Below are positions 33,568 to 46,200 of a stretch of 63,492 nucleotides of DNA, one piece after another. The stretch covers positions 1-63,492 of the forward strand of contig CANQVL010000010.1 of NCBI GenBank assembly GCA_947627285.1. Reading direction: 5' to 3'. The translations under genes were made by a program, and so were the position numbers. Under the pieces are notes generated by a model, which saw only the letters and a program-made list of their open reading frames with translations, was not told where the DNA came from and made no database searches. Each line of letters begins with the position of its first letter. Position 1 is the first letter of the stretch. This DNA is from an uncultured Oscillospiraceae bacterium. Its GTDB lineage: Bacteria > Bacillota > Clostridia > Oscillospirales > Oscillospiraceae.

Positions 33568-34443
33568 ATGCGTGAAGTGAAGTTAGGGCTCATACAGCTT
33601 CGCCTTTCGGAGGCGGACACGTATCTTGACAAGCTCGACCACATGTACAGCGCCGCCGAGGCGTGCTTTGCGGAGGGGGCGCAGCTCGTATTCCTGCCGG
33701 AATCGTATCAGTACCAGACCGACGAGCGGGACATCATCTCAAAGCCCGAGAGGCTTGTGCGGCTCTCCGGCGAGTGGAAGGAGCGCTGCGCCGCCCTCGC
33801 CAGAAAATACAACGCCTATCTTGCGCCGTGGGATTATGAGTATTCCACCGGACGCGTCTATAACACCAGCTTCATTCTTGACCCCTCCGGAAGGGAGATA
33901 GGGCGCTACCGCAAGGTACATCTGACCTACACGGAAAAACAGCGCGGCATCTCAAACGGCGACAGCTTCCCCGTGTTTGACACGGAGCTCGGAAGGATCG
34001 GGATAATGATCTGCTTTGACAATTATTATCCCGAATCCGCCAGAAGCCTGGGAAACGCGGGCGCAGAGCTTACGCTTTATCCCCTGTACGGTGACACCCT
34101 GACCGCCTGGGAGCCCAAGACCAGGGCCCGCGCCGCCGACAGCGGAATGTATATCGCCTCCAGCCAAATAGACATCGTACACCGTCAGTCGTTTACCGGC
34201 GTCTTTGGACCTGACGGAGAGGTGCTGTATAAGCTCACGGAGTTTCCGTCTCACCGCGTCGTGACGGTCGATCTGGGCGCGCCGGTGGTCACCCACACCA
34301 TGGGTAGGGCGGACGTCAGCGAGGACCTGAGGAAATATCTTGCCAACCTGCGCAGGCCCCGGTCATACGGCGGAATATCGGTCCCGCCGTCACAGACCCC
34401 CTGGGAGGAGGTATTCCTCGGCGAACCCCCCGCCTCGCTTTAA
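33568..34443 (+). CDS. carbon-nitrogen hydrolase (nitrilase superfamily)
   Basis: 291 residues from the ATG at 33568, which has AAGGAGG at 7 bases; the ATG at 33562 is too close. Catalytic triad Glu in VFLPESYQ, Lys in YRKVHLTYTEKQRG and Cys in GIMICFDNYYPES. The superfamily hydrolyses amides or nitriles. In this operon the target could be the amide of an N-acetyl or glycosyl-asparagine part of a glycopeptide, but that is only inference from position. No signal peptide: cytosolic. Confidence 0.87.
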   Translation: MREVKLGLIQLRLSEADTYLDKLDHMYSAAEACFAEGAQLVFLPESYQYQTDERDIISKPERLVRLSGEWKERCAALARKYNAYLAPWDYEYSTGRVYNTSFILDPSGREIGRYRKVHLTYTEKQRGISNGDSFPVFDTELGRIGIMICFDNYYPESARSLGNAGAELTLYPLYGDTLTAWEPKTRARAADSGMYIASSQIDIVHRQSFTGVFGPDGEVLYKLTEFPSHRVVTVDLGAPVVTHTMGRADVSEDLRKYLANLRRPRSYGGISVPPSQTPWEEVFLGEPPASL

Positions 34444-34453
34444 GGAGGCTGAA

Positions 34454-35008
34454 ATGCGTAAATTTTTGAAGCTTTCGTGCGCCGCGCTGCTTATTGCCGC
34501 GCTGGTCGCCGCCTGCGGCAGGGAGCTTTCCGACGGACACATAAGGATAAGCTCCTATAAAAACCTCTCCATAGACGGCGCAGGCTCCGCCGGGGAGGTC
34601 GAGGAAAACGTCTGGGACGCCCTTATATCCAACTGCACCGTTATCTCCATGCCCGAGGAGGCGCTTTCCGCGGAGACCGAAAAGCTGGAAACACAGTACG
34701 GCTACGTCACCTATATGAGCGACAGGACAGCAGGCGAGCTCATTGAGGAGCTTTACGGTATGTCGCCTCGGGAGCTGGCGGAGAAGCGCCTCATAAAGGC
34801 CTACGCCGTGGCGCTGATAGCCGAGAAGGAGGGCCTTACCCTCTCCGAGGAGGAGTACAGGGAACTCCTTGACACGCGCGCGGCGGAAAAGGGCGTGGAA
34901 AGCGGCGAGGCGTATGAGAAAATGTTTGGCGCCGAGGAGCTTCGGGAGACGTTTTTGCGCGAGCGGGTCTTGGAATTTCTCCTTGACCACGCAAAAAACA
35001 GTAAGTAA
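34454..35008 (+). CDS. lipoprotein resembling the C-terminal chaperone domain of trigger factor
   Basis: 184 residues from the ATG at 34454 (AAGGAGG). Lipobox near residue 20 (LVAACG). Then YKNLSIDG, VEENVWDALISNCTV, MPEEALSAETEKLETQYGY and YGMSPRELAEKRLIKAYAVALIAEKEGLTLSEEEYRELL, the helical pattern of the trigger factor C-terminal domain without ribosome-binding or PPIase parts. It may act as a membrane-tethered foldase for the very large lipoproteins encoded next. Function inferred. Confidence 0.75.
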   Translation: MRKFLKLSCAALLIAALVAACGRELSDGHIRISSYKNLSIDGAGSAGEVEENVWDALISNCTVISMPEEALSAETEKLETQYGYVTYMSDRTAGELIEELYGMSPRELAEKRLIKAYAVALIAEKEGLTLSEEEYRELLDTRAAEKGVESGEAYEKMFGAEELRETFLRERVLEFLLDHAKNSK

Positions 35009-35049
35009 TTTTGTCAGACAGAACAAAAAGAAAGATAAGGAGGAGTAAA

Positions 35050-37275
35050 ATGAAAAAAGCGACGGCCTTCGCGCTGGCTGCCCTGCTCATACTGGGGCTT
35101 GCCTCCTGCGTAAGGGAAACACCGCCCGACGGACCGCAGTCCGGGCAGACAGCGGGCCCCGGGGAGACGGAGGGTCCGGGGACTGATGTACCGGAAATCC
35201 CGTTCACCCCACCGGCAGACCCCAGGGGCAAGACCCTTCAGGACACCTCTGACGGCGTTCCCGCGCCCCAAAGGGTGGACACGCTGTATGAGACAGATGA
35301 CGTGGTGATCGCCGATTTTATCCCGACGGAAATGGGATACGCGGTGGACCCCACCGGGCTCACCGACAGCACCGCCGGGCTCCAAAAGGCGCTCTATGAC
35401 TGCTACAACGCCGGCGGCGGCACGGTGTGGCTCCCGGCGGGACATTACGCCGTCAGCGGCACGGTCTACATCCCGCCCTTCTGCACGCTTCAGGGCGACT
35501 GGCAGGACCCGGACACGGGCAATGAATACGGCACGGTGATCGCCGTATGGATGGACCCCGAGGAGAGCGAGACCTCCGGCACATTCCTGCTGGGAGGCTC
35601 CGCCGGCGCGGTGGGGCTCACGGTCTATTATCCCGAGCAGTCGCTGGACAGGATCGCCCCTTATCCCTATACCTTCTATGTGGACGGCGAGGGACAGAAC
35701 CTAATGCTTTCCACGGTGAAGAACGTCACTATCCTAAACGGGTACAGGGGGATCGGCACCTCCTCGGTCAAGCAGCACGAAATGCTCCAGCTTATCAATG
35801 TGAAGGGCACGTTCCTTCAATGCGGCGTGGGGATCTCCAACTCCGCCGATGTGGGCACCGTCACCAACCTTGCGATCTCAAACGACTATTGGAAGAACGC
35901 CTCAACAGATTATGTGGCTCCCGTAGACGGTGACAAGCTGGACTATTACACCGCCAAAAACACCACCGGACTTCAGATAGGCGACCTGGAGTGGACCACC
36001 TTCCGCAATATCTCCATCAGGGACTGCGCCATCGGGATACATACGGTCCCCGGCGTCCGCATCGAGTACGCCGGCGCCATGTACCGCCTGGACATCCGCG
36101 ACTGCGTCCGGGGCTTTGTTGCTGACGGGCTTGACACCCGCTGGGGCGGGGTCATCGCCGACGGCTACATTGAGGGCGGCATCGCCAACAACACCGAGGG
36201 CAGGCTCAAGCTGTGCGGCGTGGAGGTCGTCGGCGGGATAACGGAGAAGGTCGAGGGCCATGTTATCATCGACGACACCGATCTTTCAGCCTATGACGCG
36301 CCGGAGGAGTCTTTTGTAAAGCCGGTTGACAAAGTGGTCATAGCGGAGCTTTCAAAGAGCATATTCGCTGACGCCTCGGAGGAGCTTCAGCCCATTCTTG
36401 ACAAGGTGGGCAGCGAGGGCGGCGGAGTGGTATATGTCCCCGGCGGGAATTACCGCTTCCGCGGCAGGCTCACCGTACCCGCCGGGGTGGAGCTCAGGGG
36501 CAGCTCCGGCGTACAGCAGAGAGACAACGGGACGGTGAACAACGGCACCGTGTTCCTTTGCTACTACGGGGACGACCCCGAGAACGGCCCCGAGGACCCG
36601 GCGTTTATCACCCTCGCCGGCGAAAATGCCGGAATAAGCGGTATTCGCGTCATCTACCCCGAAAATTCCCCGAATGAGGAGAACCTCAATACCACCTACG
36701 CCATACGCGGCGAGGCGGCGGGCGTATATGTCCGCAACTGCGCCGTTTCCGCGGCACAGTACGGCATAGATATGCGCGGGTGCGACCGCCATCTTGTCAG
36801 CGGAGTCGTGACCTGTTGCTACGAGAACTCCTTCCGTCTTGGCGGAGAGGGAGGACTTTTGACGCGCTGTCTCCAAAACGGCACCGTGATCGAGCGCACC
36901 AAGGTCCCGGGACTTCAAAACTGGCTGAGATCCGAGGACCTCTTCTCGGTCCTCATGGACCCGATACTCCGGGATACCTGCGAGTATATAATCGTCGACG
37001 GCGCCTCAAATCAGGTCATTCGTGACGTATTCGCCTACGCCGCGCAGATTTTCGTCACGAACCTTGACAGCACCGGGACGGTCCTTGTGAATATAGGCGC
37101 CGACAACATCGGGACCGTCGCGCCTATGGTGAACATGGACGGCGGCAGTCTGACAGGCGTCAACCTCATGCGCTACAACGGCTATTCCTACGAGCTCATA
37201 AACGGCGAGCTGAAGCTTTATAACCGCATAGCGATCAACGAAGTGGGCGAGAAATCAGTGGAAAAGAGCAGTTAA
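35050..37275 (+). CDS. double right-handed beta-helix lipoprotein (pectate-lyase superfamily / GH55-like)
   Basis: 741 residues from the ATG at 35050 (AAGGAGG). Lipobox Cys20 (LGLASCV), a Gly/Pro/Thr linker, then two pectate-lyase-superfamily halves. Half 1 begins YAVDPTGLTDSTAGLQKAL..GGGTVWLPAGHYAVSG; half 2 begins near residue 440 with ELQPILDKVGSEGGGVVYVPGGNYRFRG. Such paired helices occur in GH55 and related surface glycan-active proteins. It is the only likely extracellular enzyme in the plus-strand operon. Substrate unknown. Confidence 0.83.
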   Translation: MKKATAFALAALLILGLASCVRETPPDGPQSGQTAGPGETEGPGTDVPEIPFTPPADPRGKTLQDTSDGVPAPQRVDTLYETDDVVIADFIPTEMGYAVDPTGLTDSTAGLQKALYDCYNAGGGTVWLPAGHYAVSGTVYIPPFCTLQGDWQDPDTGNEYGTVIAVWMDPEESETSGTFLLGGSAGAVGLTVYYPEQSLDRIAPYPYTFYVDGEGQNLMLSTVKNVTILNGYRGIGTSSVKQHEMLQLINVKGTFLQCGVGISNSADVGTVTNLAISNDYWKNASTDYVAPVDGDKLDYYTAKNTTGLQIGDLEWTTFRNISIRDCAIGIHTVPGVRIEYAGAMYRLDIRDCVRGFVADGLDTRWGGVIADGYIEGGIANNTEGRLKLCGVEVVGGITEKVEGHVIIDDTDLSAYDAPEESFVKPVDKVVIAELSKSIFADASEELQPILDKVGSEGGGVVYVPGGNYRFRGRLTVPAGVELRGSSGVQQRDNGTVNNGTVFLCYYGDDPENGPEDPAFITLAGENAGISGIRVIYPENSPNEENLNTTYAIRGEAAGVYVRNCAVSAAQYGIDMRGCDRHLVSGVVTCCYENSFRLGGEGGLLTRCLQNGTVIERTKVPGLQNWLRSEDLFSVLMDPILRDTCEYIIVDGASNQVIRDVFAYAAQIFVTNLDSTGTVLVNIGADNIGTVAPMVNMDGGSLTGVNLMRYNGYSYELINGELKLYNRIAINEVGEKSVEKSS

Positions 37276-37292
37276 AGGAAAGGGAAAGGAGA

Positions 37293-40200
37293 ATGTTTGA
37301 CGTGAAACATTGGCAATGGACGAAAAGGATACTCTGCCTCTTATGCGTCTGCGCGCTTATTGCCGGCGTTGCCGCGGCGTGCGTCAAAACAGAGGATCCG
37401 CCGCCCGACAGCGGCGAGGACGAATCGGAACAGGGACCCGCTCAGCTCGATTATACCTTCGACCACGTGAAGCCCGAAGCGGAATTTCTGGGAGGCGGCA
37501 GTGACGTGGGGAAGATGATCCTGCACTGCGACGACAGCTCGGAATTCAAATCCCTCACCAACGCCACCGTAACCAACCGAAAGGGGCAGTATGTTGAGGG
37601 GACAGGCGCCGCGAAAATCGGCAGTCTTCTCAATACCGCCACCACCTACGGCTATTTTGAGGCCGTGGACATCTCCGATTACGCCGAAGGAAGCGTTCAC
37701 TTCTCGCTTTACGTAAGCGATCCGGCGTTTATGAAATCGGACCTTTACATCGAGCTCACCAGCTCCGGGCGCTTTGACGCCGAGGAGCTGGGCTGGCAGG
37801 TCTCCCCGGCGCTTTTAAAGGCGGGCTGGAACGACCTGTACCTGGGTATCGCCGACGCCACTCTCGTCGGCACGCCCAACCTTTCCGCGATAAACTTCTA
37901 CCGTATGTACACAAACAGCGCCTCAATGGGGCTGGAGGTGAGCTTTGACAACGTCTACGCCACCGTGACGCCGGGCATGGACCTGACCGGAGGCACCATC
38001 TCCAACACCGCCTCCGCCAAGCCCGGATATATCATGGACTGCGATTCCCTCTCCGGCGTGACCTCAGGCTCCACACTCACCACCTATCCCGGCGAGTTTA
38101 TGGAGGGCGACGGCGCGCTGGCGGCGGAAAACGTGTCCTCGGTGTGGCTCAGCGCCCACATCAAGCCCATAGATTTGAAGGACAGCAAAAATGACCTGCT
38201 GACCTTCTGGCTCTATGTAAACGACGCCGAGTATTTAAAGGACGGCGAGCTCTACGTTGAGCTTTCCAGCTCCCACACCTATGACCGCAACGAGGTCACC
38301 CTCCGTCCCCAGCCGTCCTCATTGAGGACCGGGTGGAACGAGGTGGTGTTGAACCTGGGCTCCGCGTTCAACAGCTCCGAGGAGCCCATCGACTGGTCAA
38401 ACGTAAACTTCGTCCGCTTCTACAGCCTGAAATGCGACCCGCGCCTCACGGTCATTCTTGACGGTGTGCGCATCGTATCTCCAAACCGCGTCGTTTCAAA
38501 GGACGGTATGCTCCTGAGCTGCGATTCCACGGAAAATCTGCGGATAACCTCCAAAAATGAGATAAGCGTCACCAAGGCGGCGAATGAACACAAGCAGGGC
38601 TCAGGCGCGCTCAAGAGCGCGGGCACGGCGTCGGAGTGGTACATGATCACGATGAATGACCTTGTGGACATCTCAAGCTACGCCAACGGCGGGCTCCACC
38701 TCTGGCTCTATGTGAGCGACCGGGCAAAGCTTGAAGGCGCCGTGAACATCGAGCTCTCCAGCGGCGGCAAATATGACGCCGACGAGCTTCAGTGGGCAGT
38801 AAGCGGCCTGCAAAACGGCTGGAACGAGCTTATGCTTGACTTTGACAGCGCCGAGGTCATCGGGAACCCCAACCTGAGCGGAGTGAACTTCTTCCGCATT
38901 TATACTCAGGTCACAGGCCACGTCACCGTGATCCTTGACGATGTGCGCGCCATGAACTACCCGAACAAGACCCAGGTCCCCGGCGTGCTCCTTGACTGCG
39001 ACGACACCATCCGCATGAGCGTCTCCAGCGGCGCGGTGTTCAGCATCACCGACAAGCACGGAGAGTTTGTGGAGGGGACGGGCGCCTTCAAGAGCGCCGG
39101 AAACGGCCAGATGCGCCTCCAGGTGAAGCGCAACCGCTCCGTGGACCTCTCCGCGTACAAGCAAGGCGGCTTAACAATGAGCCTTTATATCGGCGACCGA
39201 TCCGCCTTTGCCTCGAGCTGGCTCCAGGTCGAGATAACCAGCTCCAAGACCTGCGATAAAAACGAGCTTTACTGGCAGATCCGGCTCTCCGGCCTCAAGG
39301 AGAACGCGTGGAACACCGTGGAGCTGCCCTTCGCCTCGGCGGGGCGCGAGGGCGGGGAGATCGACCTTGCCAATGTAAACTATTTCCGTATCTGGTGCGA
39401 GAAGAGCGAGCCCAACAAAAACGCCCTTATCATCGTGGACGACGTGCGCGCGTATATGCCGGACCCCGAGGATACGATCCCGCCTGAGCCCGGTTTATTC
39501 ACCGACTGTGACAGCAAGCGCGGCCTTGAGGGCTTCGGGAGCGGCGGGAGCCTGGTCGTCACCTCCGAGCCCGGAGAGCTCTACTCCGGCGCGGGCGCTT
39601 TTAAGAACGCCGGCGCGGGACAGCTGCGTTTCCGCCTTACGAGGAAGGTGCCCGTGGACTGGACGGCGTACAAGAACGGCACGCTGGAATTCTGGCTTTA
39701 CGTCAACGACACCTCAAAGGTCGTCTCCAAATGGATGAATATTGAGATTAACAGCTCGGGCGAAAACGACCGGAACGAGCTCTATTGGCAGTACCAGTTT
39801 GCCAACCTCAAGCCGGGGGAGTGGAACCATATCGTGCTCAAATTCCCCGAGGGCGCAAAGGAAAACGGCGACATCGACTTTGCCAACGTCCGGTATTTCC
39901 GCATCTGGACCGAAAAGGAGGAGACTGACGAGGGCCTCACCTTCATCATAGACGACATTCGCGCGGTGGAGCCTGTGCCCGAGGAGATACCCCCGGTGCT
40001 GGGACCCGGCGTGCTCACCGCCTGCGACACCACCGCCGGCCTTACTGTCGGCAGCGAGTGCGCCTTCTCCGTCACACAGGAGCCCGGAGAGTTTACCGAG
40101 GGCACCGGCGCCTTCAAGACCGTTGGCGGCGGAGTTATGCGCTACCTCATCAAGACCAAGACGCCCGTTGACTGGACGGAGTATAAAAACGGCGCCCTGG

Positions 40201-43200
40201 ACTTCTGGCTCTACATCAACGACACCTCCAAGGTGACCTCCAAGTGGATGAATATCGAGATAAACAGCACGGGGGTCAACGACCAGAACGAGCTCTATTG
40301 GCAGTACCGCTTTACCGACCTCAAGGCGGGGGAGTGGAACCACATCGTCCTCAACTTCTCAGGCGCGGCAAAGGAGAACGGCGACATAGACTTTGCCAAT
40401 GTCCGTTACTTCCGCATCTGGTTTGAAAAATCCGAGACGGACGAGAACCTCACGGTCATTCTTGACAATATCCGCGCCGTTTCCACTCCCGGCAAGACGA
40501 ATAATCCCTCTGCTCCCGCCCCGTCCGGCCCCTCGCTCCCGCCCGACGTGCCTTCGGAGGTAAGAGCTGAATTTGCCGGCTGTGACTCGATGGACGGCAT
40601 CACCGTCTCCAGCGAGAGCACCGTCACAGTCACCACACAAGACGGCGAGGTCAAGGAGGGGAACGGCGCGCTCAAGAGCGTTGGCGGCGGCGTCCTCCGC
40701 TACCTCATCAAGACGGATACCGCCTCCAACTGGTCTGCGTATCAGGAAAAGGGCACCCTGGAATTCTGGCTTTACGTCGATGACATAACCAAATTCCCCA
40801 CCGGTTCCTCATATATGAACGTGGAGATAAACAGCTCCGGGGTAAACGACATAAACGAGCTGTGCTGGCAGTACCCTGTCAGCAGCTTCAAGGACGGCTG
40901 GAACAAAATAATCCTGAAGCTCTCCGAAGGCAAGCCCACCGGAACGATCGACCTTTCCAAGGTCCGCTATTTCCGAATCTATTTTGAAAAAGCCATAACG
41001 GACCCGGAGCTTACCCTGATCCTTGACGACATCCGCGCGGTGAATCCCCCAGAGCTTGAGCCCGGCGTATTTACCGCCTGCGACACCACCGACGGGCTCA
41101 ATGTCACCGACAGCATCGCCGTAACCGAGGTGCCTGCCGAAGTCCGCGCGGGAACCGGCGCGTTCAAAACCGACAAAGGCGTCTTCATTATCAGGAGCAA
41201 TAACCCCGTTGACCTGAGCGCCTATGAGAGCGGCTCCCTGGAATTCTGGCTGAACATCAATGACAAAAGCACGATCAAGGCAAGCGAGATGGTCGTCGAG
41301 ATCAACAGCAGCGGCGTTAATGATGACAATGAGCTGCAGTGGATCTACCAGGTCAACAACCTCCAAAACGGCTGGAACAGGATCGTACTGAATTTCTCCG
41401 GGGGAACGCCAAATCCGGAGAGAGGTACGATCGACTTCGCCAACATCCGCTATTTCCGTATCTATTTCAATAACGCGAAAGATACGACCAACGACGGCCT
41501 CACCATGATCCTTGACGACGTCCGCGCGGCGCTTCCCGCGACGCCCGGAGCCCTTCTCGGCGACAGCCTTGAGGCCATCACCGTACTGGGCGATACCGAG
41601 CAAGGAGCCAACGAGGTCACAGTGGTTGCCGAAGGGGAGGACGCCGGCGCGATCAAGAGCGCCGGAACAAGCACGGAGCTTTATAACCTCCTCCTCAACC
41701 GCCCAGTTGACCTGTCCGAGTGCCTGACCGATGGACCCGCGGCTGTCATGGCGCGCGCCGTCGCGCTCACCGGCAAAAGCGGCGCTCTCCGGCTCTCGCT
41801 GAATATCGACGATACTTCTAAGCTGGGAGACACGCTCTACATCGAAATTAGCAGCGACGGGCACCGCGGCTTTAAGGGCGAAACCCACACCTACAAATGG
41901 GCGATCCCCGTTGACAGCCTTTTGTCAAGCCAATGGACAAACCTCGAGCTGCCCTTCAGCAGGGCGGATTACACTAAGGACGGCGGCGCCGACCTCCGCC
42001 TCGTCAACTGGTTCCACATCTACGTGGAAGAATGTAATGGCGAAGTCACCGCCATGCTTGACGAGGTGGGCGGCGCGGAATACACACCTGTTCCCGCCGT
42101 TCCCGGCATCGTCATCTCCAACTGCGAGGACGCGGCTGCCGTTGGCTCAAGCGTACAGGTCACAACCGCCGAGGGCGAGTACACCGAGGGCACGGGCGCC
42201 TATAAGAGCACCGGTGACTTCGGAATCAGCCTCAAAAATCCCGTGGACATCTCCGCCAACCGGATCGGGGCTTTGCAGATGCAGCTGAAGATCAGCGCGA
42301 CGGATCTGCCAAGTCAGCTTCACATAGAGCTGACCAGCAGCGGAAAACCCGATGAGCAGGAGCTTTGCTGGAATATTAGCAAGGAACAGCTCCAGCAGCA
42401 CGTAGACGGCCTGACCCAGCTGCTCCTGCCCTTCAATCAAGCAGCTCCTACCGGCACGTTTGACTACACCCGCGCAAACTATATGCGGTTCTGGTTCGAT
42501 GGCGGAGCCGGCGTAACCCTCATCGTCGATGACATACGCGCCGTTGCGGTGCCGGAGACGGGCGAAGATGGGATCCTGATCTCCAATCTGGAAAGCGGCG
42601 TCACCATGGGGACCTCCTCTCAGTTTACCGACAGGGAGGGCGAGTTTGTTGAGGGCAACGGCGCGCAAAGAAGCGCCGAATCCCTTGGCACACGCTTCCA
42701 CATGACGTTGGAAAAGCCGGTGGACATTTCCGCCGCTGAGGGTGGAAAGCTGCAATTTTACCTTTACGTCGGAGATAATACCCTCACGGACGAGCAGGAC
42801 AACCTGATCATCGAGATGACCAGCAGCGGTCAAGCCGACCGTAACGAGCTTTACTGGGAGCTTCAACTGAATGAGCTTGAGAAAAACGCCTGGAACAAGG
42901 TGGAGCTTGACCTTACAAAAGCCAACGTCGGCAGTGACGAGCCTCTGGACTATACCGGCGTGAACTTCTTCCGCTTCTACTTCACCTCCGCCCAGGACGT
43001 CACCCTGATCCTCGACGACCTGCGCGCGGTGCCTCCCGTGGAGGAGCCGCCGGTGGTCGAGCCGGTCGAGCCTGTCGAGAGCGACGTATTTGCCACTTGT
43101 GACACCACCGACGGGCTGACCGTCTCCGACAGTATTACCGTCACCGATGTGTCCACCGAAGTCCGCGCGGGAACCGGCGCGTTCAAGTCGGAGGGGAACG

Positions 43201-46200
43201 CGACAATGCGTTTCCTCCTCAAGAGCGAGACGCCGCTCAACTGGACAAAATATAAGGATACCGGCACACTGGAATTCTGGCTGTACGTCAACGACACAGG
43301 CCTTATCCATTCCACACAAAATGTGAACGTCGAGATAAACAGCTCCGGCGAAAACGACACGAACGAGCTGTTCTGGCAGTATTCGGTCGCAAATCTCGCC
43401 AACGGCTGGAACAGGATCGTTCTGGAGCTCTCCAAGGGCGCTGCCGAGGGCGGCGACATAGACTTTAGCAGGGTCTGCCGCTTCCGTATCTGGCTTGAGA
43501 ACGCCACCCCTGATGCCGGACTTGTGATGATTCTCGACGACGTCCGCGCGGCGCTCCCGATGGAGCCCGGCGTGCTTCTCAGCGGCGACAGCCTTGACGC
43601 CGTAACCGTTCTGGGAACCAACGAGGTTGCAACCGACACCGACGAAAGCAAAGGCGGCGTGATAAAGAGCTTTGGAAGCTCCATTGAGCTCTACAAGCTC
43701 CTCCTTGACCGTCCCGCCGACCTGAGCGAATATGCCAAAGGCGCGCTTCACCTCTGGCTCAATGTCAGCGACAAATCCGGCCTCGGAGAAAACCTGTTCG
43801 TCCAGATAAGCAGCGACGGAAACCGCGGCTTTGCGGGCGAAACCCACACCTACAAGTGGAAGGTTCCCGTCAACGGCCTTGTAAATGGCTGGAACGAGCT
43901 CACGCTGCCCTTCGCCACGGCGGAGACAAGCGGTGACGGCGCTCCCAACCTCCACTTTGTCAACTGGCTTTACATTTACGTGACCGACAGCCCGTCCGAG
44001 GTCACCGCGCTTCTGTGCGACGTTCGCGGCACGGAGTACACTCCCCCCGAACCCGAACCCCCTGCCGACCCCGTTCCCGGGATCGTCTTCTCCGGCTGCG
44101 AGGACGCGGCCCACTTAACCGGAACAGGCGCGGCGGTCACAAATGCTGTGAATGAGTTTGTTGAGGGCAAGGGCGCATACAAGAGCACCGGTGAAAAGAT
44201 GAATGGGTTCGGAATCAAACTGACTGAACCGGTCAACATCTCCGCCAACCGTCTCGGCGGCTTGCAGCTTAAGCTCCATACCAGCGCGGCGCTGACTAAA
44301 AATCTTCACGTGGAGCTGAACAGCAGCGGAACCGTCAATGACAACCAGGAGTTGGAATGGGAGATCAATCCGTCACAGGTCAAGCCGGGCGAATGGACCA
44401 CGGTGTTCATGCCCTTCGACGCGGCAAGAGCCACCGGCGAAATCGAATACACTGCTGTAAACTATATGCGGTTCTACTTTGTCAACGGTGATAACGTCAC
44501 CCTCATCGTCGATGACATACGCGCCGTTGTGGTGCCGGAGACGAGGGAAGATGACATCGTGATCTCCAATCTGGAAAGCGGCGTCACCGTGGGGACCTCC
44601 TCCCAGTTTACTGACAGCGAGGGCGAGTTTGTGGAGGGCAAGGGCGCTTATAAGAGCGCCGGATCCCTTGGCACCCGCTTCAGCTTGAAGCTTGATGAGA
44701 CGGTGGACCTTACCGCCGCAAAGGGAGGAAAGCTGCAGTTTTACCTGTACGTCGGCGGCGAAACTCTCACAAACGACAACCTGGTCATTGAGATGACCAG
44801 CAGCGGTCAAGCCGACCAGAACGAGATCTTCTGGAATCTTCATCTGGATACGCTCGTGAAAAACGCCTGGAACAAGGTGACGCTTGACCTTACAAAAGCC
44901 AACCCCGGCAGTGCCGAGCCCCTGGAATACGCCAAAGTTAACTACTTCCGCTTCTACTTCACCGCCGCTCAGGACGTCACCCTGATCCTCGACGACCTCC
45001 GCGCGATTATCCCCGACACCCCGCCTGTTGAGGAGGAGGACGACGGCACCGTGAAGATCATCGGCTTTGACAGCGAGGAAAACTTCAAAAACGGCACCGG
45101 AAATTCCGCCATCACTTACGATACAGGAGCGGTCAAAACCGGCACGGGAGCCCTGAAGAGCATTACGAATATGAATACCCCCTTCCTGTTCACCCTGGAG
45201 ACCCCCGTTGACATTTCGAAAAACAGCACCGGCGCACTGCAATTCTGGCTGCGGATCGACGATCAATTCGTCTATGACTTGCTTCATGTGGAAATGTCAA
45301 GCAGCGGAAAATACGACGTTGAGGAGCTGGAATGGAAGCTTGACCTTAGGGATACAAGCGCCTTTAGAAAGTATGACGATGGAGGCGACTGGTACCTGAT
45401 CACACTTCCGTTCTCATATGCGCAAGGGGCAGGAGGAAGTATCAGATTCGAAAATATCAACTATTTCCGGTTCTGGTTTGATAAACAGGACGGCACTCAG
45501 CAATGCAGCCTCACAATCGACGACCTGCGCGCCGTGCCGTGGCAGGATTACGACGCGCCGGAAAACAGCCTCCAGATCTTCAATGGAGAGAGCAGCATTA
45601 ACAATCTGCAACCCGGTCATTCCTATGTCACATACGCTTCGGACAGGTACAAGGAGGGCTTCGGCGCGCTGAAAAGCAGAAATGAAAATCAGGCGGCCAC
45701 CCAGGTGCCTCTCCAGTTCACGTTTACGCCGGTGAACATTCTTGATTACTGCCACGGAGAGCTTCAATTCTGGCTCAGATTTGACGACGGCTCCGCACCC
45801 TCCGGCAACCTGCACGTGGAACTCTCCAGCAGCGGGAAATGCGATGAAAAGGAGCTTGAATGGACAGTAGACGCGTCCTATGCGGTCGCTGACGGCGATA
45901 CGGGCTGGTACAAGGTAAGCCTGCCGTTCTGGAAAGCGGGCAGGAGCGGACAAATCGATTTCACCAGTGTCAACCATATTCGTATGTACTATCCGTCGGG
46001 AACTTATTTGAACCTGACCGTTGACGACCTTCGCGTGCTGGACAACACCAGTATCCAAATATCCAAATGCGAGGAGGGAAGCATAGAGATCAAGAGCACT
46101 CAAAGCGCACACTTCACGACAGAAGCAGGTACGTATTACGAAGGCAACGGCGCTGTGAAATGTGACCCGCACAATGTTACCCCCATTGTATTAGGCTTGA

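Noticed and set aside
42147-44114. Minus-strand open frame of 655 codons
   Set aside because: It is the shadow of the repetitive giant gene; it has no ribosome binding site and its repeats mirror the sense modules.
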